Origin: Rhynchopus sp. YZ270_cl-10
Lineage: Eukaryota > Euglenozoa > Diplonemea > Diplonemida > Diplonemidae
Length of the DNA: 64,000 nucleotides
Assembly: GCA_964035575.1 (NCBI GenBank)
Contig: OZ037903.1
Span: 1,141,001 to 1,205,000, forward strand
Direction: 5' to 3'
Part shown: positions 9,278 through 19,496 of the stretch, piece after piece
Position numbering within the stretch: the first letter of the stretch is position 1
Layout: every line of letters begins with the position of its first letter
The notes under the pieces: generated by a model
The model's database searches: none
Seen by the model: the letters and a program-made list of their open reading frames with translations, nothing else
What the model was told of the DNA's origin: nothing
Program-made: the position numbers and the translations under genes

Positions 9278-12200
9278 ATGGGGGACCCGCCGTTAGGGAA
9301 TCGGCTGGAACGGCGGCGGGGTACGGACAGTTCTTTTAGCAGCAATGAGTCGCTGCCAAATGGGAGTTGTAGTTTTACTTCGAGTATTCCGGATAGACAT
9401 ACGAAGACACGGAGCGAGCTTGCACGCGTCTACGTCGAAGCAGGGAGCACACGGACCGCAGCAGCTCCAGAGGAGCTGGGCGGCAGCCTCGGTGAGTACA
9501 ACGACGTGGAGCAGGTGATCCGCCCCCGCACGCAGTCCGGCCAATACGGCCGCCCCCCACCATACAAAACCGCTGCCACAGCCACGTCACCGACACCCAC
9601 CTCAGAGCCGGTCCGCCAGCGGCCACCACGACAACACGTCAACGTCGCAGCCTCCCTGCCACCCACAGCCAACCCCACCATCCCCGTCACGCCCCACGCT
9701 GCCACCCCAGCAGGGCGTGCCAAGGCGCATTCCTACTACCCCAACGAAGGCACGCCGCATACAGCACAGCTGTCGTGCCCCCTCGTCCTCAACATGGTGT
9801 CCACGGGAGAGAAGATCGTCCGCTTCGGGTCCGCCGCAAACGCGGCAGTAGGGGACGAAGGCGACGCGACGCCCACGGCGAACGGTCTCGTGTTGGCGTC
9901 AAGGGAGCTGCGTGATGTGTATTTGTACAAAGGGGAGGTGCAGCCCGCGACGTTGCTGCCGCATGGTGTGGGGTCTGTGCATTTGATAGATAGGGGGCTG
10001 GTGGCGCATTGCCATTGGGAGCAGGGGCGGGTGGACGAGAAGAGACCGGTTAAGCTGGAGACAACTACCGGCAGCGATGCGGTGAGTTACTACGGTGTCG
10101 TGACGACGGAGCATCAAGTGGAGATGGCGACAGAGCGTGTCACTGTGACGCACAGCAGTACAGGGTCGCCGATCACGACGACCGCGTCTGGGGGTGTCTC
10201 CTTCTCGACCACACCGCCTGCTGTGTCGGCTGTGTCGCCCATCGCAGTGGCACGGCGGCCTTCGGAGAAGGAACGCAGTTCGTCGCTGTTCCTCGACAGC
10301 GACGCACCATCCCGCAACATGACCCTCAATGTTGCCGGCCCGGGCACGTCGCAGCTCACGGTGCACCACGCACACACACACGACATCCACTTCAGCCAAT
10401 ACCTCAAATCGCTTCGCGTTGTCCGCTCTGGCATGGGCGAGACTGTCATGCACCGCACAGGGGAACGCTACTTCGGCTCCTGGGCGAATGAACGCCGCTC
10501 TGGCTACGGTGTCTGCATCTACCCAGACACCTCGAAGTACTACGGCACCTTCGAGCACGACCAACGCAGTGGTACAGGCGTGCTCCTCCACCGCGACGGC
10601 AGCATCTACGAAGGCGGCTTCCGCAGTAATGAGCCCTGTGGCGAGGGCATCGTCTACCAGCCGAGCGGGCAGTGCTTTTCGGGGACGTTCAAATCAGGGC
10701 AGATTGTAAAGAACTGCCGTGTATTCAGCACCACACCGTCGAAGTACGCCCAGGTCAAAGCCACGCTTGCGTTGGGTGCAACGTTTTCATCCGATTTGAA
10801 TGTAGCCAGCATACCACCGCCTGCGACGCCTTCCACTTCGACGATGCGGTGGAAAAACTTTCGGCCTGCCATGATGAGCCACCTTGAGGAAGAACGTACA
10901 CAGAACATGGCGATAGAGTCGCCCTTTTCACGTGTCATTGTACGACATTATGCGGCCAACAAGCAAATGCTGCAGAATATCCAAAACGCAGTCTCTGCGT
11001 CGCCACTCACACGTGAATCACCGCCCACCCAATGTGCCCAGCCACACAGCATACCGTCGTCGCCGCTGTCCCTAGGTGCGTCGTCCCCCTTCGCTGCAGC
11101 GCCTGGCGTCACTGCCGCATTCGGTGAAGAAAAGCAAGACGAAGGCAACAACAACAACTCCATCCTCATCCACGTCCTCGAACGCGAGGTCCCCGAGAAC
11201 CTCGAGAAAATAAAAATAAAAATGGAGGACTGCGTTTTCCAATATGTACGCAAGGCGTTTGACCCGAAGGGACGGCATATTCTGTACTCTTTGACCACAT
11301 GGTTTCAGAGGTACTTCACTTTTATGTACGGAACCTGCGGGGACCTGAAGGAAATTGGGTCTGGACCTGCCGGGGCACGCGCCATTGAGTGTGGCTTCTT
11401 TGGGAAGCCGACTGCAGCACAGAGCGGTATCCACAAGAACCTTGCGAGCAGGAAGGGCGACTACATCAACCTAGCGGCGCCTGTTGTGCCTATGACTGCG
11501 AAGGGGCTGTCATATTGCCACTCAAGACAGCACTTCGCGGGATGTGTGCACAGAACCTCCAAACCACGCATGACGGATGCCTCAGATGCCTACAACGCAT
11601 TGGAGGATTTGAACACCTTCTGCCTAAAGATCAAGGAGGCCCTCCAGCGCTGCCTCGGACCACGTTGGGTGCAGTTCTTCGCTCGCCTGGGGATTCTGGG
11701 GAAGGTGCACAAATTGGTGACAGATATTGTCGTGAAGCGGCCCTACGCAGTGCTGCGCAACCTCTACGCTGCAGTGTTTGCGAAGGAAGACTTAGTCATG
11801 CAAAAGAAGCTGCTTTCCTTGAAGGTGTCTTCGCTTGACGATGTTGGTGTCACCTACGCACGGAATAAGGAGGAGGAAGCGTTATTCGCTCCTTACGTTT
11901 CTGCGGTCACAGAGTTAGCATCGCTTCCAAAACTTCAGACAGTTTCGGATAAATTGGCGTGCCTCACGAAGGTCGCGAAGGAGGTGGACAACCACACAAT
12001 GTACAACCTCCTCCGCGATGCGACCAACAAGAAGAAGGCGAAGGGCGAGAAGGCGAGACCCGCAGAGGTGCAGTCAAACCCTGGGTCTCCCCTTGCCGAC
12101 GACAGCGCGAACTTCTCTTACACCGATGTCATGGCGCATCACCGCAAACGTGCCGGGAGTCGCATGCCCGTTGGCAGCGAGACTGGAGAGGAGCCTCCTG

Positions 12201-13817
12201 ACCTCAACGTTCTCGACTATGGATCAGATGGGTCCTGCGGCAGCGATAAAGAGGCAACGACACCACCCTTGAAGGAGAGTCTGTTGGACGATCTGGAGCA
12301 GACCTACCCGTTGTCGCCAAATGGTAGACGGTCGCCTGGTTCAGAGTCGTCTGCATCGACGTTTGCGGAGCTTGTGAAGGAGGATGCGCCGGTATCCCCT
12401 GCACCGGTGGTGAAAATGCATAGTGGGAGAGGTAAAAAGGCGGAGTTGCGTGGAGATCTGAAGCGGATGTCTGCGGCATGTGTGTTTGAGCTGTCCCTCG
12501 CAGCAGGCGACAGTGGTGACGAGGAGGAGCCTTCGCACATCGACGGCGGCAGTGCGGACGACCTCTTCCCGATCAACCTCTTCATCTTCATCAAGTCGCA
12601 GATGCTCCTCTGTGTGTCGGAGCTGCACCTCCTCCTCGATGCTACAGGGCAGTATGGGTCGCTCTTCCTGCCTTCTTCGGACGACCTCTATCGTGTCGCG
12701 ACGCTTCATGCAAGTATGTCTTACCCTTTCTCCCACCCCCACCCCATCTACCCTATATACCCCAGGTATCAGCTATGTAGCGGAGCTTGACATAGGGACA
12801 CGCGATGTGCACGGTGTGTTGATTCCGTTTTCTGTATTGGAGCAGAGGCTGCAGAGTGCGTGCAATGTTGCGATAGGCGCGATGCGGAAGAAGAAGCTTG
12901 CGTCGTTCAGTGCGTTGCATACGACACCCTTGGAGAAGCTGCCGCAGCTGGCGTGGGTGCAGACCCTCCTCGCCACGCTGGGGCACACACCCCTGCAGGC
13001 GTACCACGTAGACCGCCGCACCGACACCCCGCGACTCTCCATCCGCATCACCCCAGGCGCAGATGCGCAGCCCCTTACCCTCTACGGTGCACGCGATGTT
13101 TCCATCCCCGTCCCTTCCGGCCTCTCCCTCCCGTCCCTCCCAGAAGGCTTCGTCACGCACATCAACGACATCCTCAAAGCATTGGAAATGGAGTTGACCG
13201 TATTGGTGCAAGGCTCCCACCTCGAAGGTGCAGAGTTGGTGCCCGGTGAGCGTGACCACGCATTCCTGCCGTTAAACCTCTTCAGCGGGAAGATGATGGA
13301 AGTGGATGAGTGTCGCGAGAAGTTCCAGCAGTGGAGTGAGACGAGGGTGCGGTCGGTGATGCACCGTTCGAAGGCGGTGATGGAGGGGAAGAAGAATGGG
13401 GTAGTGTTCACGGATGAGCTGGAGGTGGAGGAGTCGGTTGCCTCGAGTAGGCCTCAGTCTGCCTCTGAGGACTCTGACAGCGATGGTGACTGGACCACCT
13501 TGCAGAAACGCAACTTCGACCCGACTGCAGGTCTGGCACCGTCAGGAGGAAGCGGAAAATCCACCGGCGGTGCAAGCGCAGCGTCACCTGCCTCCGTCGC
13601 GCTTGCAGAGAAATCCATGCTCAACGTCACCGACGCCTCCTGGCCCGGTGTCCGCACCTCCCCTGGCCCCCAATACAGTGCACAACCACCAGTCCTCGAC
13701 CAAGTCCTCGACACAGCGCTTGCCTCGCAAGAACTCTTCCTCCTCTTCTCGGTCCAATACAAGCAGTCTCATTACAGCGCCCTGGCTGACAGTCTGTCAG
13801 ACCCAGAGTGTTTGTAG
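9278..13817 (+). CDS. Alsin-like MORN-repeat and VPS9-domain protein (candidate Rab5 GEF)
   Basis: Exons 9278-12713 and 12766-13817 encode 1,495 residues. The frame is open further upstream (to 9065), but 9278 is the first ATG after a pyrimidine tract. Residues 1-380 are low complexity. Three to four MORN repeats lie at about 387-482 (GERYFGSW, YYGTFEHD, YEGGFRSN, FSGTFKSG). The C-terminal part has VPS9 signatures: KLQTVSDKLACL near 890-905, then SADDLFPINLFIFIKSQ near 1092-1108, and after the splice SISYVAELD. This order (MORN then VPS9) is that of the C-terminal half of alsin/ALS2, which activates Rab5 on early endosomes. The RCC1, DH and PH parts of alsin are absent. An insert of about 150 low-complexity residues separates the early and late VPS9 helices. 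Residues 1,350-1,495 are Ser-rich and disordered. Confidence 0.8.
12714..12765 (+). other. Spliceosomal intron, 52 bp, phase 1
   Basis: Donor GTATGT, acceptor CCCCAG, C/T-rich interior. Joining the exons forms a Ser codon and restores a continuous VPS9 domain (HAS-ISYVAEL). Without splicing the frame stops at 12790. Confidence 0.9.
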
Positions 13818-14929
13818 AATATGGTGGTGGGGGGGGGAGGGGAATGGTAAGGGGTATTTTGGGGGTTTTTTTGTTGTGAGGGCCGTGTGTCCCACCGTTT
13901 TGTTGCAGCTTAGTGGGGGTGATGTTGGTCATTGGCTTGCGGAGTATCTTTCCAGGAGTTGTGGAGTTGGCTAAAAAAACCCCCCTTGACCTGACTATTC
14001 CCTCTGAGATATGAAAGTGGCCTTTTGGTAAGTGAAGGGTCACTTACTTTAGGTAACTCGCGAGAGGGTGTTTTTGCGCCTTTTTTTTGCGAGGACATAA
14101 CACCCTGGCTTCGTATTGTGGCACAGTTGTATCGAAGATGGATCAGTTTCAGGTTGCTTCCAAGCAGCTTATCTGCTGCTGGCAAAAAAAAAAAGAGCAA
14201 CAACGCGAAAGATGAGTGTGTGTGTGTGGATATCACACAACTAGCCCCATTCATCTGTTTCAGGGTTTCTTTTGATTTTGTGTGTGTGTGTGTTTGATAA
14301 CTAGTAGGGGTAATTCTTGCTCAGAATATGGCCCCAATGTGTGTGTGTGTGGGTCCGAGCGTTTTATCAAGACTACGTATGATTCATCTTTCAAGTTTTC
14401 TTCTTCTTCTTTTTGTATTTGTTAGACTATGGAAAACAGTATTCTAGAACAGGAATAAATGAGTTCCTTGTTATGTTATTTTGGGACCGTTTGGGGGTGG
14501 CGATGGGGAATCTGTTATTGGGTACGACTGGCACACAGTCACGAGAGGGCTTTGTATTTGCAAGCCAACTTTTTTTCTCTCTCTTTTATTTCCCGTGGAG
14601 TGTCAGTGCCTGCGTCCCAGAGGCGTTTTGCACTATCAACACTTCACTTTATTTTCTGGGTCTCTTTCTGGGTACTCAAAGTGTGCTCGAAAAATATGAT
14701 TTTTTTTTTGATTTTTGTTTTTGTTTGCGGTAAACTCCTATGCTAGGGTGTGTGTTCTCTCCCGGCTTCTGTTTTATACATATTTATGCTTTCCCGGTGT
14801 CTGCGTCGCATTGCCGTACACGGCATTTCGTTGCACCTTCAATTTCACCTGTATTTCGCAACTCCTCCTATCCCCAATGCATTCCGTAGAGCGAGATGTG
14901 TTCATTTCCTGCATTTTTTTTAGCGCAAC

Positions 14930-15015
14930 ACTCCGGGGGGGTTCGATAACCCCCGCGGAGTGTCAGTGCCCTGCGTCCCAGAGGCGTTTGCACTAATCAA
15001 CACTTCACTTTTTTG
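14930..15015 (+). repeat. Modular dispersed repeat, type C, with 5' hairpin
   Basis: Starts with a hairpin of CTCCG and five or six G around GGTTCGATAACC, followed by GTGTCAGTGCCCTGCGTCCC, AGAGGCGTTTGCAC, TCAACACTTCAC and poly-T. The same arrangement occurs at 19254-19350 and 59165-59252, with shorter versions at 14604-14660, 34505-34580 and 49233-49280. Confidence 0.75.
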
Positions 15016-15091
15016 TTTTGTTTTTTTTTTTTTTTTTTTCATTAGTGTTTCGTTTGGTCTTCTCCCCCAGATCCCACAGGGCTTTCTTTAT

Positions 15092-15143
15092 AAGGTGACT
15101 AAGCACGAGAGGCTTAGGATCATCTTATAAACTTTTCTTTCTT
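15092..15143 (+). repeat. Modular dispersed repeat, type A
   Basis: AAGGTGA followed by the hairpin CTAAGCACGAGAGGCTTAG, then GATCATCTTATAAACTTTTC and poly-T/C. Near-identical copies lie at 49565-49606 and 56261-56310. Diverged copies are at about 35687, 36749, 46575, 46685, 48548, 49288 and 62963. Confidence 0.75.
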
Positions 15144-16356
15144 TTGTACAACTTGGACCTTTGTTCTCTCTCTCTGGAAGTGATATGTACGCAATGGAAG
15201 GTAAGGAGAGCATTTGTTATTGCAGCTCAAGGGGTTGAGGCGTGCGTCTAAGCGTCTAAAAAGAGAAGCATACCTTTTTTGTTTTTCTCCCTTTGGGGTG
15301 TAATCGCAGGTGTTCCTTATGTTCTGTGCACAGCGTGTCTTTATTTCAGCTTCTTTCATTCTCTTCTGTTCGTTTTTTCTGTTTATTTACCCCATTGTTC
15401 AGTGTTTGCAGTATCATTCTTTAATGTGAAGGTATAAGCAACGGGAGAGGTTTAGGTTCATCTTATAAACCTTTCTCTTAAGGGTGGGTTTTTACACTAA
15501 ACTTTGCAGGCTTTACAGGCTCCTAGGGGTATTCCCGGTCAGTCTTTTCTCACCTTCGATCCTGAAAAAAAATTAAAGTTCCGCAACGAAGTGTGTTTGC
15601 TTCACTGTTTCTCTCGATCTGCACGCTCTGTAATTCTTTTGTGCTCTTTAATGGGGCATGGTAGAAACAGTACCGCACACCCCTAACAATTTCACTCAAT
15701 GCCCGGAAAAGGATTGCAAACCAATAATGACCCATCCCCGTAGTAACCCAAATGACCATTCTTCAAATGGATCTCCCACAACTCGTAGTCAAAAAAAGGG
15801 GTGATTGCATGATTGTGGGTTAAAAAATGTTTCAAAAAAAAAGCTACTTTCTAGGGTTGAGGATGACCTCCGTCCATACCGATTAAGTACAAAGCCTTAG
15901 GGCGACATTGTGTACAGATCCTACCTCGGTAGGTGATTGTCGATACAACAAAAAAGTATCAGCATTGTTGTCTTTGCAGTGGGGCTCCTCGCCATTCATA
16001 GAACTTAACTCTCATATCCAAATACGAGTGTGTTAACGAACCGACTTAGAAAACAAAAGAAATGAAGAAAGCTTCGGCACAATATTCTCTCAAAAATATT
16101 TTTTTATTAGATGTACCAGAGACACACACACATCGTACAAATTTTCTTTTATTTGAAAACTTGGTTGTATTAGTGTAGACACCCGAGGATGAACTCCACT
16201 ATAATTTATTTATTTCCCAGTGCCTGCATCCGATGAACAGGCGTTTTGCACTTTTCAACTTCTCTTTATTTTTTGTCCCAATCGTTTTTTCTCTCTTGAG
16301 ATGCTCACGAGAGACATATTTCAAGTTTTATTTTATTTTTTGGACAAAAAACATTG

Positions 16357-16869
16357 ACCCTCATAGTATAAATTATGTTATTGTTACAAATAAATTATTT
16401 CGGCGATTTTTATTTTTTTTATAACATTTTTGCATTTTGTTACTTTTTTCATTGTTTGGATTTTATTTTTTTGTAACATTTTTGTTACGCCGCAGGCGTA
16501 ACAAAAATGTTACTGGGGGGGCTAATAAAGCATACAGCGCGGACACCCATGGTGTAAAAATATAGCTTTTTACACAGAGTCACTCAACGAACCCTTTTTT
16601 GCGGAGCAAAAAGGGGAAAATGGCGCCGCAGGCAAAAAAAAAAAATTGAGGTACAGCCTGGATGGTGTGGTCAGCAACCCAGTTCCCTATGGTACTCCCG
16701 TGCTTCAACCATGGGCTTTTTATTTTTTCTTTGTAACATTTGTTACTTTTTGCCCAACTGCAAAAAAACGAATAAAACATTTTATTAAATTGTTACAAAA
16801 AAAATGTTACTTTTGGGTCATTTTTTTATTAATTTATTTTTGAAAAAACATTATTTTTACTATGAGGGT
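16357..16869. mobile_element. AT-rich TIR element of about 513 bp, same module as the hAT at 40138
   Basis: Ends are ACCCTCATAGTATAAAT and its near-complement. The interior has repeated GTAACATTTTTGTTAC palindromes, including one around GCCGCAGGC. A stretch of about 150 bp (16545-16695) contains GCGGCGCCA-type and TTTTTGCTCCGCAAAAA hairpins, inverted relative to their counterparts at 40350-40890. No ORF or clear target duplication is seen. Confidence 0.5.
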
Positions 16870-16872
16870 GAA

Positions 16873-16926
16873 TCACACTGTGGGTGTTAGAACGTTATTG
16901 ATAACGTTCTAACACACCCACAGTGT
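16873..16926. repeat. 54-bp near-perfect palindrome
   Basis: Arms CACACTGTGGGTG plus TTAGAACGTTAT flank a TG spacer, with a 2-bp difference between arms. It lies 3 bp beyond the right end of the preceding element. It could be a minimal TIR element or a protein-binding site. Confidence 0.7.
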
Positions 16927-17073
16927 GTTGAATATGCTGTAACATTTCCCTCGGTAATGCGCCCACAAAACATAGAATATAATACAGGTAACACACATAC
17001 ACAGCGGGTGGGCACTGTTTTCCGTGTGAACGATTGTTACCCAAACTTGATCACATCATTCATCACATTGATG

Positions 17074-17626
17074 CAGGGGTTAAGTTAGGGCGGGTTTCTG
17101 GGTTTTCAAAACCCGGTTTCCGGGTTTTCGGGTTTTTCAAAAAAAAAAAAAAAAAAAAGGAATCTGAAAAAAAAAAAAAAAATCCAAATTTTTGGGTGGT
17201 GTAGGCTGGGAAGGTAGGGTAGGGGTGGGGGCGGAGCCCCCTCCCACCCCACCCTCTAAGAAAGAATATCCTCCCGACCCAAACAAACCCCCCGTCAGAA
17301 CTGGGAATTATTCATATGAGGCAGGACGCGGGAACTGAGGTCGGGGGTACACCAGTCCTGTTCTTCAAATTTATGCTTCAAAATTGTTAGGACAAATCCA
17401 AAAATCCCCAGGCCCCCCCCCACTTTTTGGTGGGATTTTTGAACTTTGCCCAAAAATTGCGAAAAAAAATTTTTGCTCGCTACGCTCGCGGAGGTGCACC
17501 TTAAAAAATTTCCCGCTCGCTGCGCTCGCGGAGGGAATGGGTTATTTTTCGCAAAATCCAGAAAAACCGAAAAAAACCCAGAAAACCCGACTCAGCGAGA
17601 AGAAAAAAAAGCTAACTTAACCCCTG
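17074..17626. mobile_element. Non-autonomous hAT-like transposon with 8-bp TSD
   Basis: The element begins CAGGGGTTAAGTTAG and ends with the exact complement. It is flanked on both sides by CATTGATG (17066-17073 and 17627-17634), a perfect 8-bp target duplication. An 8-bp duplication with CAGGGGT-type ends is the hallmark of hAT elements. The 553-bp interior has poly-A tracts, G/C-rich hairpins and two CTCGCTNCGCTCG loops (about 17478 and 17516). No transposase is encoded. Confidence 0.85.
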
Positions 17627-19496
17627 CATTGATGCAAAGAAAAAAATCAAAATATACAGAACGTACCCTATTTTTTCAATGCACATCAATACTCGCTTCT
17701 TGTGCCAGCACCGGTGGGGTTTCTCCCCCCAGCTTTCAACAGATTTCTTCATCGTCATTTTTTGACATTTTATTTCAAAAAAAAATATCCTGTTTCCAAG
17801 GTGCATGCGGCATTTTCTTCAATTTATTTTTTGTTTTATTTTAGACAAACTGTCTTGAGGTGTGAGGTCTTCAGTTCTTGCAATACGCACCCTAGCCTTT
17901 TATCCCTATCTGTGTGCAGGAGAGACACATCGTACAAGCTTTCGTTCTTTTTGGGCTGGGGTGAAGGGGGTACTTTTTTGCTTTTTTGAGCGACAAAAAA
18001 AAAAAAGATTTTTCGAAAGAATATATTCACACAATGGTGTTCGATTGATTTTACCCCAAAAAAAGCACCGGTGCTACGAAATACATGATTCAAAAAACGG
18101 GCACTGCGAGTCTTAGATTCATCTGACATATTTTCTTTCTTCAACACGTCGTGCACATAACACACATTCCCCGATATTCCACTTGGAACTACCTTTCTGA
18201 CTGATTTCAAAAGAAAAAGAAAAGAAAAAGGGGGGGTATTGGAGTAAGCAACGTTATTTCAATGATATAGGTGAGTGACGACACCCTCCCCTTTTTTTTT
18301 CCAGTTGTGTGTTTAGGAAAGGCAACTTCCTATTAAGCCCGCCGACTCCATTTTTCGTGAAGCTGTTCCAGGACCGTACATGCTCCGTTCCCTAGAACGG
18401 AATGGTAAAAAAGTTTTCAAAAAAAAAAAAATCCACTCTCCAAATCTGAGTAGCGCTCTGTGAACACAAGCACCCTTTCTTTTGTGGGAGACATGAAGTA
18501 CATACCCCGTCTTCTTTTTGCGTGAAGTGTCGATACTCTGTGCTGATGTTCACTCCTATCCTTTTCAGATGACTAAACAAAGGGGCCTCAAGATCAGCTC
18601 ACCACCCCCTTTTTTTAGGTGTGTGCGCGAGAGTGCATTCATCTTGCAAAGTTTTATTTTTTCTCTTCTTCAATACTTTTCAACGATGTTATCTGCCCAA
18701 ACGAGAGGCCAGATTTTCATCAATTTTTTTTTGCTTATTTTTTCTTTGCCGAGCCAATCCAAAGAGGGATCGCCAAAGGGAAATATGGGGCAAAAAAAAA
18801 GGCAATAGGCTTCAGCCGACTTTGAGTACAGATATTTGCCCAAATGTTTGGTTTAAAGTGATTGTCGACAACAATAAAAGCTGTACAACTATTGTGAAAA
18901 AAATAAATAAAGAAAACACACACAATATCCGACCCCCTCCCCCTCCCAAAAAAAAAAAAAAAAAAACGCCAACTTTGCCACGAAAAAAAAGGTCTCCCCT
19001 TTCCTGAATTTTTTGTTGTCGATCATCTTTTATGGACGTCGAAACGGTTGTGAACCCGCCTCCGTTCTCTTACGGTACGGACTCATGTACCACCCCTTTG
19101 CATTGAGACTCGACTGAGATGCGTTTTAGTACGTTTCAACTACTCCTTGGTTGGGGGTCCATTCGCACTGCTCATACACGGTGCACTGTAGAAGAGGGTT
19201 TTTTATATTTCAAAATTTTGATTTTCCCCCACATTTTTTTTTTCAACATGCAAACACTCCGGGGGTTCGATAACCCCGCAAAAGTGTCAGTGCCCCCCCC
19301 CCTGCGTCTCCCAAACGCTCTTTACACTATCAAACTTCACCTTTTTTTTTTCTCCCCACTCAATATCCCCTTTCTTACCTCCCACACAACACCCACCTCA
19401 CAGCCCCCTCTCCCTCCCTTCCCCCCCTCCTCCTCCTCCCCCTTTAGTTTCGCCGTGCTGAACGTTTCATCTACTCAATCCCCCCCCTATCCTCCA

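Larger units (their letters stand above)
13818..19496. other. 5.7-kb spacer: dispersed repeats and DNA-transposon relics, no gene
   Basis: No frame looks coding. Modular repeat copies lie at about 14520-14590, 14604-14660, 14930-15015, 15092-15143, 15425-15480, 16215-16275, 18625-18665, 19050-19150 and 19254-19350. Another repeat type (GTACAG, then GATTGTCGA) is at 15883-15950 and 18805-18880. TIR elements lie at 16357-16869 and 17074-17626, and a strong palindrome at 16873-16926. The final 170 bp is a C/T-rich leader. Confidence 0.65.

Noticed and set aside
14930-14965. tRNA gene or B box suggested by GGTTCGATAACC
   Set aside because: The motif is the loop of a simple hairpin. No acceptor, D or anticodon arms could be built around any of the copies (also 19254, 34512, 59165).
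19119-19496. Upstream start for the cyclase-like receptor
   Set aside because: The extra 126 codons lie in repeat and leader sequence and encode a Phe/Pro-rich stretch; 19497 is the better start.
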